A DNA stretch of 64,000 bases. Source: Ruegeria atlantica (lineage in GTDB: Bacteria; Pseudomonadota; Alphaproteobacteria; Rhodobacterales; Rhodobacteraceae). This document shows positions 8,888-17,433 of the stretch, piece after piece (positions within the stretch are counted from its first letter, which is position 1; the number at the start of each line of letters is the position of its first letter). The stretch spans positions 1 to 64,000 of the forward strand of contig NZ_WQBE01000015.1 in the NCBI RefSeq assembly GCF_013032005.1. Reading direction: 5' to 3'. The translations under genes were made by a program, and so were the position numbers. Below the pieces are notes generated by a model. That model saw nothing but the letters and a program-made list of their open reading frames with translations. It was not told the origin of the DNA and ran no database searches.

Positions 8888-9829
8888 ATGCCGGTGTTCG
8901 AGGGGTGCAAAATGGCGCGGAGACTTCCAGGCGAGGGTGACAAGAAATTTTTGGTTTATGCAGGTACAGGTACGGACCTGATTTTTAATCACGGTATCGA
9001 GCTTCCGGGTTTTGCGTCGTTTCCCTTGCTGGAGAAGCCTGACACCCGGGCTGTTCTGGCCGGACAAATGCAAACGCTCGTGCAATTGGCCGGTGATATG
9101 GGTGTTGGGTGCATTCTCGACGCACCGACATGGATGGCCAATGCCGACCGTGCTGCACCTTTGGGCTACGATGCTGAACGTCTTCGTGAGGTAAACAAGG
9201 ATGGTGTCGCACTGATGGAGGAGGTGCGCAAGGCTTCTGGTCGGGATGACGTTTTGGTTTCCGCCTGCGTTGGTCCAAGATACGATCCTTACGCTGATGT
9301 CCCGCCCATGACAGTTGAACAGGCGCGTAGTTACCACGGTGCGCAACTTGCTGTTCTGAAAGAAACCAGTGTTGATCTGGTGACCGCGTACACGTTCAAC
9401 CGCCCAAGCGAGGCTGCTGGCTGTGTTCTGGCTGCAAGAGATATTGATTTACCGATCATTTTGTCATTGGTCGTCGAAACCGATGGCTGTTTGGCTGACG
9501 GCACCAAGCTTGTTGATGCCATAGACCAGATCGAAGCAGAAACAGACGGCGCGGCTCTGTTCTACATGGTCAACTGCGCACACCCGACGCACTTTGCCGA
9601 CGCGCTCAACGCGCATCCAAGGCTCAAAGGTGTTGTTGCCAATGCATCAAGTTGTTCGCACGCAGAACTGGATGAGGCCGATACCTTGGATGAAGGAGAT
9701 CCCGTGCAGCTCGGCCAAGAAATTGCGGATGTCCTGCGGAAGAACCCGTCTATCAGGGTGTTTGGCGGTTGCTGCGGTACGGATATGCGACACCTAAGGG
9801 AAATGGCTTTGGAGGTAGATCGCGGATAG
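8888..9829 (+). CDS. Homocysteine S-methyltransferase family protein
   Basis: A 313-residue TIM-barrel protein of the MmuM/BHMT type, which moves a methyl group from a donor such as S-methylmethionine or a betaine to homocysteine or a similar thiol. The zinc triad is visible as MVNCAHP (Cys) and VFGGCCGTD (Cys-Cys). ACVGPRYDPY and GCILDAPTWMAN match barrel strands of the family. GCGGAGTA precedes the ATG. Length fits MmuM (about 310 aa). The N-terminus lacks the usual GG.....L...G start and begins instead with a basic lead, so substrate choice is open. Confidence 0.82.
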   Translation: MPVFEGCKMARRLPGEGDKKFLVYAGTGTDLIFNHGIELPGFASFPLLEKPDTRAVLAGQMQTLVQLAGDMGVGCILDAPTWMANADRAAPLGYDAERLREVNKDGVALMEEVRKASGRDDVLVSACVGPRYDPYADVPPMTVEQARSYHGAQLAVLKETSVDLVTAYTFNRPSEAAGCVLAARDIDLPIILSLVVETDGCLADGTKLVDAIDQIEAETDGAALFYMVNCAHPTHFADALNAHPRLKGVVANASSCSHAELDEADTLDEGDPVQLGQEIADVLRKNPSIRVFGGCCGTDMRHLREMALEVDRG

Positions 9830-10058
9830 CGCTGCTGTTTTATTTACGGCGGCGTATCACCGTATGGTTGAAGCTTGATGATAGGCTTTAACGGGAAAAA
9901 CAGTGATCCGAGAAGTAATTCCGATGAAATGCTGGCGAAGCGTCATGACAGGTGCTTGACTTTGCTATTATAGACCGTGGACCAAACGTGTTCTACCGTC
10001 TCGATCACGCAACTCAATTTGAGAAGCTCAACTGACACCTTCAGGATGGAGACTGACG

Positions 10059-11204
10059 ATGTTTGCTGCGAGGATGACAAGCTTTCGCACTCATATGCAA
10101 GAAGCCGGAATCGACGTAGCTCTCATCACCGATGACGACAACGTTTATTATCTGACGGGCTATTTTGACTACCTGCATATGGAGTTCGGGCGTCCAACCA
10201 TCCTGGTTGTGCACAAGTCAGGTGAAAGCCTGCTGATCACGCCGACAATAGACCTGAACGCGGCACGTTCGGCGGCTCATGTTGATCGTATCGCGGCCTG
10301 GAATGACGGTATGGGCGAAGAGTGGAGATCGGAACTGCCTAAAGCGGTCAAAATGGCAAAGCGCGTCGGGATCGAGCCTGATCACATGCCGCCTGTTGTG
10401 CGGACATATCTGGAAACGTTGGTCCCGGTGGAAAACCTGGTCAGCGCCACACCGATATTGGCTGAAATGCGAATGATAAAATCCGCCCAGGAACTTCAAT
10501 TGGCCCGGCATGCCGGGCAAGTTGCAAGCGCTATGATGGACGCCGGACGCGACGCCATTGCAGACGGAGTGCCGGAGTTCGAAGTTGCGATTGCCACGTC
10601 CCAGGCTGGAACACGAAAGGCCGCCGAGCTTTTAGTGGCACATTACGATGACGCGGACATGTCGCCCAACACTCATTTTCTGCAAATAATGGCGTCGGGC
10701 GACACCATCACCAAAACCCATCATCGCGCCTCAACCCGGATCATGAAACGAGGCGAGCCGGTGTTTTTGTGCTTTTGCGGCATGACCAATTTTCACCGTT
10801 TCAAACTGGGTTTTGACCGCACCTTTTGGATTGGTGAGGTGGCGGACAAACAACAAGAGAATATCTATGAGGTTGCCGTGGCAAGTCAGGCCGCCGCACT
10901 GGCAGAGCTGCGCCCAGGTGTGACCGCCGAAAGTGTGCATACCGCCTATGCCGAGGTTATCCAGGGGGCGGGTTTTGAATACCCGTTCCGGTGTGGTCGC
11001 GCGACCGGCTATAGCTTTTTGGAGAAACCACAGCTCGTCACCGGCGACACGACAGTGTTGCAGCCAGGGATGGTTTTCGCTGTTGATGGTTCAGTGTCAG
11101 TCGATACGTTTCGTGCGCAGGTTGGCGACAGTTTCATAATCACCGAAGATGGTTGGGAGGCAATAACGGAACATCCAAAGTCCTTGGATGCCGTTATCCT
11201 TTGA
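10059..11204 (+). CDS. Creatinase-like M24 pita-bread protein, probably metal-free
   Basis: A 381-residue protein with an N-terminal creatinase domain (about residues 5-130) and a C-terminal M24 pita-bread domain (about 140-378). N-terminal landmarks resemble creatinase: YYLTGYFDY, EFGRP.ILVV, VGIEPDHM. In the M24 part the five metal ligands of aminopeptidase P/prolidase are mostly gone: the first Asp site reads CFCG, the His site reads TGYSF instead of GHG.G, and the Glu sites read FAVDG and AQVGD. KTHHRASTR retains a His where creatinase has its catalytic base. A C-N hydrolase such as creatinase fits better than a metallopeptidase, though the real substrate is unknown. GGAG precedes the ATG. 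Confidence 0.7.
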   Translation: MFAARMTSFRTHMQEAGIDVALITDDDNVYYLTGYFDYLHMEFGRPTILVVHKSGESLLITPTIDLNAARSAAHVDRIAAWNDGMGEEWRSELPKAVKMAKRVGIEPDHMPPVVRTYLETLVPVENLVSATPILAEMRMIKSAQELQLARHAGQVASAMMDAGRDAIADGVPEFEVAIATSQAGTRKAAELLVAHYDDADMSPNTHFLQIMASGDTITKTHHRASTRIMKRGEPVFLCFCGMTNFHRFKLGFDRTFWIGEVADKQQENIYEVAVASQAAALAELRPGVTAESVHTAYAEVIQGAGFEYPFRCGRATGYSFLEKPQLVTGDTTVLQPGMVFAVDGSVSVDTFRAQVGDSFIITEDGWEAITEHPKSLDAVIL

Positions 11205-11511
11205 CCTTCTGACCAACGCAGTCTTTTGAATGCATTGGCGTGGCGAGCGCCTGAAATGGCGAGCCGGGTCTTAGGATTTTGTAAGTTTTGCTCCACGATC
11301 TCGCGATTGCGTTGCATCTTTAGGCATCCGCAACGCGATAAGGTGCGCGAAGTTGGAAGCACCTCCGGCACCTTCGATAGCGCAGTTTCAGAGGTAAATA
11401 AGCCACTTTGGGACCCGGCAATTGGAATGTATAACTGGCAGTGCATTGGAGAAGAAGGCGTGGCGGAAAACTTGCGTTAACAGCCATTGTTCGATTGGGG
11501 GTAGATGGAAA
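11205..11511. other. Intergenic stretch without recognised gene
   Basis: About 300 bases between the creatinase-like gene and the second GFA gene. Several short frames are open, including one running into the GFA gene, but none has a good ribosome-binding site or recognisable protein. No strong hairpin was seen. Confidence 0.4.
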
Positions 11512-11991
11512 ATGAGTGATGATTCTGAAACCTACCGAGGAATCTGTTATTGCGGCGCATGTAGTGTTTCTACTGCCGGTGAGCCGATGGTCATGGCTTA
11601 TTGTCATTGCCACTCTTGCAGAAAATGGCATTCGGCGCCGGTCAATGCCTGGTGCCTCTGGTCGGTAGACAATGTCTCGTTGTCAGGACCGACGGTTCAC
11701 TCGGACAAGAATGATGAAAGCCATCGTGTTTCCTGCGGCAAATGCGGAGGTGCATTGGTGAATATCAAACCCGGAAAGGACATTGTAGCGGTCTACGCAA
11801 TGTCGCTGGCCGAATCCGGATTGAGCTTCGAGCCGGCCTTTCACATCTTCTACGGCGAGCGTGTTTTCGACATGGCTGATGGCCTGCCGAAGTGGAAGAC
11901 GGTTCCGACATCGTTTGGAGGGGATGGTGCCGCTGTGACCGAACCGGACAAAACCGGTTGGATTTCCTTGAACACGCGAGCCGAAGGTTGA
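11512..11991 (+). CDS. GFA-family zinc protein
   Basis: A 159-residue Mss4/GFA-fold protein with the zinc ligands GICYCGACS, CHCHSCRKWHSAP and VSCGKCGGALV. The open frame extends 30 codons upstream, but the GFA domain begins right after the ATG at 11512 (MSDDSETYRGICYCG), so that start is chosen; GTAGATGGAAA before it is only a modest ribosome-binding site. The TGA stop overlaps a TTG start of the adenylate cyclase gene (TTGA), suggesting co-translation. Only distantly similar to the GFA protein at 8240-8644. The reaction is unknown. Confidence 0.82.
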   Translation: MSDDSETYRGICYCGACSVSTAGEPMVMAYCHCHSCRKWHSAPVNAWCLWSVDNVSLSGPTVHSDKNDESHRVSCGKCGGALVNIKPGKDIVAVYAMSLAESGLSFEPAFHIFYGERVFDMADGLPKWKTVPTSFGGDGAAVTEPDKTGWISLNTRAEG

Positions 11992-13682
11992 AACGCAAAC
12001 TCACTTCGATCTTGGCGGCTGACATTGTCGGCTTCTCGCGGCTTGTGGAAGCCGCCGAGGAAGCCACGCTGGCCCGTCAGAAAGAACTGCGCGTGTCCGT
12101 GCTTGATCCCGGTGTTGCGCAGGCAGGTGGTAAGATCATCAAGTCAACGGGCGACGGATTTCTGGCCGAGTTTTCTAGTGTAGTGGAAGCGGTTCGCTTC
12201 GCGATATCTGCACAAGAAGCCGTTCGCGCAGAGGAAGAATCCACGCCTCAGGATCGGCAGATCAGTTACCGCATGGGCCTTCACATAGGCGATGTGGTTG
12301 TTGATGACGGCGATATCTACGGTGACGGTGTGAATCTCGCAGCTCGCTTGGAGGGCGCAGCCCCGACGGGCGGGATTTGCATCTCCGCTGCCGTTCGTGA
12401 CCAGATCGTTGGCGTAATGGACGTGCTATTTGCGGATGTCGGTGAATTGACATTAAAAAACATCTCGCGCCCGATCCGCGCCTTTGTTTGGCCCCCCGAC
12501 CAAGATGGTGGGCAGAACAGTGTCAGCACACCACCCATCGGTGGTACATCCAGGAAACCGACCATAGCCCTCGCGGCATTCGAAGCCCTTGGCAGCAATG
12601 ATGATGCCAAGATGCTGGCAGAGGCCTGCAATCACACGGTAGAGGCGGCGCTTGCCAATCTGACCGGATTGGATCTGATCGCTCTCGATGCGGACCCGGA
12701 TCATATCGCAACCGCAGTGTTTCAGGCGTCCGGCAACCAGGTCCGTACCACCCTAAAGCTACGCGAGACGAGCACGTCAGCAACCTATCTGACCCAGCGG
12801 ATGAACGGTGATCTTTCCGACCCCTTCTTGGCGGAAGATCTGTTGTCAGGTGAAATCGCAACAACGATCCGATACGGAATTCTGCAACGAATTGCTGAGC
12901 ACGCGGCTGAGACAGAGACAAACGATCCCGAGGCAATGCTGAACCTCGCAGGGCATTACATGATGGGATCGCAGCCCGAAGAATGGGACGCGGCGGGCCG
13001 TCTGCTGGACAGGATCCTGACGGTCCAGCCACGCAATTTTATGGCCGTTGGGATGAAGGCGAACACGTTGATCGGAGAATTGGTATGGGGTTACCGTCCG
13101 ATAAACACGGAGGATATTGAAGCGGCCGACGCCGGCTTGAGCAAGGCGGTATCGTTGAATGACCAAAGCGACTACTTGCACCTGATCCGGGGGATTTTTC
13201 ACTACGGTATTACCGGCGATTTGGAAGCAGCGGTGCGGTGTGTTGAACGCGGGTTCGAAATCAGTCCGCAGTTCGCCCAGGGGCATATGGTACTGGGCTG
13301 GATTCAGAACCTGATGGGCCAACCAGAGTTAGCGCTGAAGTCCATCAAAAAGGGCTCGTTTTCTCTTGCCAAGAACCGGATATATCACCGTGTCCCACAA
13401 GCGTTGGCCCAGACTTATCTAGTTATGGGCGACTTCGAGAATGCCATCGCCAACGCCAACCGAGCGCTACAAAATTCGCCGGGGCTGCCGGTCGCACAAA
13501 TGTACCTTGCCAGCGCAGCCGGTCAGGCTGGTCTACCTGATGAAGGCGAAAGGGCGCGGGATGCCCTAATTGCGTCAGATCCGGACTTCCGAGTTAGCGG
13601 CGTGCGCAGGTTCCATTTTCAGGACCCAACACGTTGGGACGCAATCCTGGATGGACTTCGTTTGGTGGGGCTGCCCGAGTAA
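11988..13682 (+). CDS. Class III adenylate/guanylate cyclase with TPR region
   Basis: A 564-residue protein. Residues 1-165 form a cyclase homology domain: LAADIVGFSRL and KSTGDGFLAEF hold the two metal-binding Asp residues, and YGDGVNLAARLE holds the Asn/Arg transition-state pair. The Lys (IIKST) and Asp (YGDG) that select adenine suggest cAMP. A 70-residue linker leads to a region from about residue 190 with repeated helix pairs (TPR-like: NDPEAMLNLAGHYMMGS, DFENAIANANRALQNSP), a common roseobacter and rhizobial layout. The TTG at 11988 overlaps the GFA stop (TTGA) and directly precedes the canonical KRKLTSILAADIVG opening, so it is preferred to the ATG 32 codons upstream. Confidence 0.85.
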   Translation: MKRKLTSILAADIVGFSRLVEAAEEATLARQKELRVSVLDPGVAQAGGKIIKSTGDGFLAEFSSVVEAVRFAISAQEAVRAEEESTPQDRQISYRMGLHIGDVVVDDGDIYGDGVNLAARLEGAAPTGGICISAAVRDQIVGVMDVLFADVGELTLKNISRPIRAFVWPPDQDGGQNSVSTPPIGGTSRKPTIALAAFEALGSNDDAKMLAEACNHTVEAALANLTGLDLIALDADPDHIATAVFQASGNQVRTTLKLRETSTSATYLTQRMNGDLSDPFLAEDLLSGEIATTIRYGILQRIAEHAAETETNDPEAMLNLAGHYMMGSQPEEWDAAGRLLDRILTVQPRNFMAVGMKANTLIGELVWGYRPINTEDIEAADAGLSKAVSLNDQSDYLHLIRGIFHYGITGDLEAAVRCVERGFEISPQFAQGHMVLGWIQNLMGQPELALKSIKKGSFSLAKNRIYHRVPQALAQTYLVMGDFENAIANANRALQNSPGLPVAQMYLASAAGQAGLPDEGERARDALIASDPDFRVSGVRRFHFQDPTRWDAILDGLRLVGLPE

Positions 13683-13740
13683 GCTCTCTCGGGAAATTCT
13701 GTGTTGTAGTGTGCTAACATCAATCCCCGAGGGGGACATT

Positions 13741-14574
13741 ATGCACAACAAAGTATTGGCCGTTTTAGTTTTACTCGTGAGTTCAGGGCAGGCAATCGCC
13801 CTCGATTGTGGTGACAAAACAAACTCGTGCAAGATTGAAACCGGAGAATATCATATCGTTCTTCCGAACGATTGGCAGGGTGGACCTGCTGTGATGCACC
13901 TGCACGGTTATGGCGGTACAGGTGAGAAGATTGTAGGGAACTCGGCGTTCGTTGAAGAATTCACCAAGCGGGGATACGCATTTATCGCGCCAACCGCGCT
14001 CCCATGGTTGGAGGGTAAACCCACCGACTGGTCTGTTCGAGACGGTTGGAACACCTACCCTCGCTCAGACGTAAGATTTCTCCGTGAGGTTTTGGCTGAC
14101 GCTGCCCTTCGTGCAAACGTGAATGTGGGCCGGGTGTTGCTGACAGGATTTTCCAGAGGTGGATCAATGGTCTGGGAAGTTGCTTGTCTTGCACCGGAAA
14201 TAGCGCTTGGTTACGCGCCGGCTTCCGGTGGTTTCTGGCTCCCGGCAACCGAAGATTGTCTAAAGCCGGTACACTTGCTCCATACCCACGGGTTTGCCGA
14301 CAAAGTTGTTCCGCTTGAAGGTCGCGCAATACACAGCGAGGAGTTTGACGTTACCATCACGCAGGCAGATATCTGGCAAGGCCTGTCGGTGTGGCGGCAA
14401 GAAAACAAATGCCCACCCAATGCTGCACATCACGAAATGACCGAGGGTCTGTGGCGCAAACGCTGGAACTGCGAATACGGTAGTCTCGAAATCATTCTGC
14501 ATGACGGAGGGCACGGTTACCCGACAGGATGGAGCTCCACAGCGCTTGACTGGTTTGAAAGTCTGGGAAACTGA
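13741..14574 (+). CDS. Secreted alpha/beta-hydrolase of the PHB depolymerase/feruloyl esterase (LpqC-like) type
   Basis: A 277-residue protein with a signal peptide (HNKVLAVLVLLVSSGQAIA) and an esterase domain: MHLHGYGGTGE is the oxyanion region, GFSRGGSMVW the nucleophile elbow (G-F-S-R-G), HTHGFADKVVP gives the acid Asp, and LHDGGHGYPTGW the catalytic His. LpqC-type enzymes cleave short-chain or aromatic esters, or polyhydroxybutyrate. GAGGGGGACATT before the ATG at 13741 sets the start; the frame runs further upstream but overlaps the cyclase. Cys pairs in the mature part fit a periplasmic or extracellular location. Confidence 0.82.
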   Translation: MHNKVLAVLVLLVSSGQAIALDCGDKTNSCKIETGEYHIVLPNDWQGGPAVMHLHGYGGTGEKIVGNSAFVEEFTKRGYAFIAPTALPWLEGKPTDWSVRDGWNTYPRSDVRFLREVLADAALRANVNVGRVLLTGFSRGGSMVWEVACLAPEIALGYAPASGGFWLPATEDCLKPVHLLHTHGFADKVVPLEGRAIHSEEFDVTITQADIWQGLSVWRQENKCPPNAAHHEMTEGLWRKRWNCEYGSLEIILHDGGHGYPTGWSSTALDWFESLGN

Positions 14575-14663
14575 CGCATCATCAATTTCAAAAAAATTTG
14601 GTTTTGCTACGGTGAGACTTAGAAGAGCTTGTGGATCGGTCGGCTGGCCAAAAGGCACGTCTT

Positions 14664-15521
14664 CTATATTTTAGTTAGAAACGCAGAGCGGATAGCCGTT
14701 TTCATGGCATCCAATGGCCCGGTTTCCTGTGAACCGGCTGCCGCCATCACCAACTTCGAGGTGGACGTTCTGCTGAAACCAAGGGTCTCGCCCACAATCG
14801 ATAGACCGGCATGAAGTGAGGAACGCCCCAGTAGGCCGACCGCTATCCCTGCTTCGACCGCCGCGATTACACCAGCGACACTCTGGCTGGAATAGACAAT
14901 GCGGTATGGTTTTGCGCGGTGCTCTAGCGAAGCGATTGCCGCGTCGCGCCACCAACAGGCGTGATCGAATACAGCCACCGGCAAAGTTTCATCGACTGAA
15001 AACTCCCGATGTGCGGATGAGACCCAACATGTTGGATCCTCAAACAACAGCTCTTCATGAGGCTCTGGGCTTTCAACTTCATAAACTGCAAGGTCCAACG
15101 ACCCCTTGTCGATGGCGTCAGGGAAACCGGTGCTCAAAGCGCAGGTCACCTCCAACTCGACCTGTGGGTGGTGGCGGGTGAATGCTGCGATAATCTGAGC
15201 CAGTTTGGCTCGACCGTGATCATCTGGAACGCCAATGCGCAGTTTGCCCGTCACGGCCGTTTGGGAAATGTCCTGCAATGCCACGTCCAGACGTGTTGTC
15301 ACTTCATGTGCAACGGGCAACAGCAGACGACCTGCATCGCTTAGGACGACCCCGCGCCCGTGCCGCTTAAATACGGGTTGGCCGAGGATGGATTCGAGGC
15401 GTTTGATTTGAAGGCTTGTGGCGGATTGGGACCTATGGATACGTGCGGCGCCATCCGTGACGCTGCCTGCTTCGGCGACGGCAACAAAGGTGCGCAACAA
15501 ATCGCTATCCAGATTTACCAT
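14664..15521 (-). CDS. LysR-family transcriptional regulator
   Basis: A 285-residue LysR protein: N-terminal winged helix (LRTFVAVAEAGSVTDGAARIHRSQSATSLQIKRLE, quoted in part: SQSATSLQIKRLE) and C-terminal effector domain. The ATG at 15521 gives the usual MVNLDSDLLRTF opening and is chosen over an upstream TTG. It is divergent from the permease gene at 15607, with a perfect inverted repeat between them, so it probably controls that gene and itself. The ligand is not evident. Confidence 0.88.
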   Translation of the reverse strand: MVNLDSDLLRTFVAVAEAGSVTDGAARIHRSQSATSLQIKRLESILGQPVFKRHGRGVVLSDAGRLLLPVAHEVTTRLDVALQDISQTAVTGKLRIGVPDDHGRAKLAQIIAAFTRHHPQVELEVTCALSTGFPDAIDKGSLDLAVYEVESPEPHEELLFEDPTCWVSSAHREFSVDETLPVAVFDHACWWRDAAIASLEHRAKPYRIVYSSQSVAGVIAAVEAGIAVGLLGRSSLHAGLSIVGETLGFSRTSTSKLVMAAAGSQETGPLDAMKTAIRSAFLTKI

Positions 15522-15543
15522 TTGAATTACCAATATCAGTGAT

Positions 15544-15560
15544 TGAAACTATTCGTTTCA
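15544..15560. promoter_or_regulatory. Inverted repeat, likely LysR operator
   Basis: TGAAAC-TATTC-GTTTCA is a perfect 6-bp inverted repeat with a 5-bp spacer in the 85-base gap between the divergent LysR and permease genes. LysR boxes are usually interrupted dyads at such sites. Binding is inferred, not shown. Confidence 0.5.
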
Positions 15561-15606
15561 CACATGTTTGTTCAACTCCTATTTTTCAAGATCAAAGGAG
15601 TATCCT

Positions 15607-16629
15607 ATGACCGATCAGACAATTGTCCGCCGGCAATCAGGTAAGACTTATGTGGTCTGGGGCGCGTGCCTATTGCTGTTGGTCAGCATCGGTTTCGCCT
15701 GGCCGGAACACATTGCGGATGCCACTAGGTTTGTCCTCTGGGGCCTCGTTGTCGTTGCCCCGATAGTTATTCCGGGCATCCTTCTGGCGGCCTGGATCAT
15801 CGCCAGCGGAGCAGACACCCACATTGCTGGCGTGTTCGAAGGCAGGACACTCCGAACAGTGGTGGCCGCATCATTGATCGGGGCCATCACGCCAATTTGT
15901 GGTGTCACCGTACTGCCATTGATGGCAGGGTTGTTGGCTGCTGGCGTGCCGCTTGCCCCGATCATGGCGTTTTGGTTGTCATCCCCGATCACAGACCCTG
16001 CGATGCTCGCAACGACCGCTGCCACTCTGGGATTGAGCTTTGCAATTGGCAAAACGCTCGCAGCGTTCGGATTGGGTGTGTTCGGAGGGGCAGTTGCCAG
16101 CTTATTTGCCAAAGCACCTTGGTCATTGTACGCGCTTCGCAACAATGGTCTGGCACGCCAACTCAGCACAGCGCGACGTTGCAATGACCAAACCTTCGAC
16201 CCATGGGTTTGGAGAACTCAAGCACGTCGGCATTCATTCAGAAAACAATTCTGGGCAACGGCACGGCTTATCTTAATCTGCCTGATTCCTGCCTTTGCGG
16301 CCGAATACGCGTTGAATGCTGCACTGACCCCAGGGGTGCTTGCGGCTTATGTTGGCGAGGATCAATGGTGGGCTATACCCGCAGCGGTTTTTTTGGGTGC
16401 ACCAGCCTATATCGATGGTTACGCCGCGCTCCCACTTACGCGTGGGCTAATTGACAACGGCATGTCTAAAGGTGCCGCCATGGCCTTTTTGGTTTCAGGT
16501 GGTGTGGTCAGTATCTGGGGTGCAATGGCCATCGCCCCGGTTCTCAAACTGAAGCCATTCTTGCTCTATCTTTTGCTTGCCATTTTGGGATCTCTCGCCG
16601 CGGGATACGCTTTTGGGTGGATCGCCTGA
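15607..16629 (+). CDS. Multi-pass permease, YraQ/DUF318-like
   Basis: A 340-residue integral membrane protein with about eight hydrophobic segments. It has the internally repeated layout of YraQ/DUF318 permeases: a first half with GAITPICGVTVLPLMAGLLAAGVPLAP and a second half with FLGAPAYIDGYAALPLTRGLIDNGMSKGAAMAFLVSGG (both quoted in part here). The Cys in TPICGV matches the thiol-conserved site of that family, several members of which sit near arsenic or other metal(loid) genes. A clear AAAGGAG precedes the ATG at 15607. Control by the divergent LysR is likely. The substrate is unknown. Confidence 0.75.
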   Translation: MTDQTIVRRQSGKTYVVWGACLLLLVSIGFAWPEHIADATRFVLWGLVVVAPIVIPGILLAAWIIASGADTHIAGVFEGRTLRTVVAASLIGAITPICGVTVLPLMAGLLAAGVPLAPIMAFWLSSPITDPAMLATTAATLGLSFAIGKTLAAFGLGVFGGAVASLFAKAPWSLYALRNNGLARQLSTARRCNDQTFDPWVWRTQARRHSFRKQFWATARLILICLIPAFAAEYALNAALTPGVLAAYVGEDQWWAIPAAVFLGAPAYIDGYAALPLTRGLIDNGMSKGAAMAFLVSGGVVSIWGAMAIAPVLKLKPFLLYLLLAILGSLAAGYAFGWIA

Positions 16630-16805
16630 CCGCGCACGAGAACTTGAGCAGGCATCGGCAAAGCACTATTCAAATCCGTAACTCGGCCATAGAACCGCTG
16701 CCGAGGAAAACGAAGGCTTTTGGCTCGTTCGGCTAAATCGAATAGAATGCACGTCACGGCCTTCCGCAGAATTTGGGCTTCAGAAACTGGATCCAGTTCC
16801 GCAAT

Positions 16806-16905
16806 TTACCACAAGCGCTGACGAGCATCGTCCTTCAGATAAGGGTTGAATTTTGCCGCCCAGAATGCACCTATGATAGAGAGATAGCCCTTTAAAGCTG
16901 AAGAA
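16806..16905 (-). pseudogene. C-terminal remnant of an unidentified protein
   Basis: On the minus strand a frame ends ...GAFWAAKFNPYLKDDARQRLW-stop (partial quote), which reads like a genuine protein C-terminus: Trp/Phe-rich helix and charged tail. There is no start codon or continuation upstream in the same frame with coding character, so I read it as the end of a deleted gene. I do not recognise the family. Confidence 0.3.
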
Positions 16906-16947
16906 GGAGCGCGACAGCTGCCATCAATTGAGAGCGTTTTTCGAACC

Positions 16948-17078
16948 GCGCAAATTTATGGGCAAATCGTGCAAGCTTGTGCGCAAATACCGCGCAGAAT
17001 TATGGGCGAACACAGCCGAATTTCCTGAATGTCTTCAATGAAGACAATGCAGCGTTATGAGAACACCTACAGTCTCTG
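16948..17078. repeat. Dispersed intergenic repeat, copy 1
   Basis: About 131 bases that align at roughly three of four positions with 48878-49008. Shared blocks include GGGCAAATCGTGCA, GCGCAGAA, TGCAGCGTTA and CACCTACAGTCTCTG. The first half is itself built of degenerate units of about 22 bases (GGCAAAT..TGCA..TTGTG, CGCAAATACCGCGCAGAATTATG). No protein reading is conserved between the copies. Both copies follow the 3' end of a rightward gene and precede a leftward one. Confidence 0.65.
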
Positions 17079-17433
17079 TAGCGATTCAATAAAGGTTTCT
17101 TGTCGTTGCGAACTTGCCTGCTGGTTGGGACGCTACAGAAACACCTTACTGCATGGACATCGCAATCCGAGTCGTAACTAAACGTGAGCAGTGTTGCTGG
17201 GGTTCATGCTCAATGTGACTTCTGGAATCCCAGTTTTGGGTTCTCAGGCAGTTTGAACATTCTGCGCAGAAAGCAGACTCTGCAAAGTTCAACCAAAGAC
17301 GTATTTTCGGTAATGATCAAGCAATCAATATGCGGCGCTAAAACCCGCATTTTTGATAGATTTCTGTTTCGGCTGCCATCATATTTGTGACCCCGGTTTT
17401 TTCGTCCCAGGGTCACATTTAGATACGCGAGTA

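Larger units (their letters stand above)
16630..17433. other. Gene-poor interval with a gene remnant and a dispersed repeat
   Basis: About 800 bases between the permease and the BCCT carrier with no intact gene. It contains a short minus-strand coding remnant (16806-16905) and copy 1 of a dispersed repeat (16948-17078). A 68-codon plus-strand frame at 17184-17390 has no ribosome-binding site or recognisable product. Confidence 0.5.

Noticed and set aside
13674..13693. CCCGAG/CTCGGG hairpin around the adenylate cyclase stop as a terminator
   Set aside because: Six-base stem spanning the stop codon and followed by AAATTC, not a T-run; may be chance.
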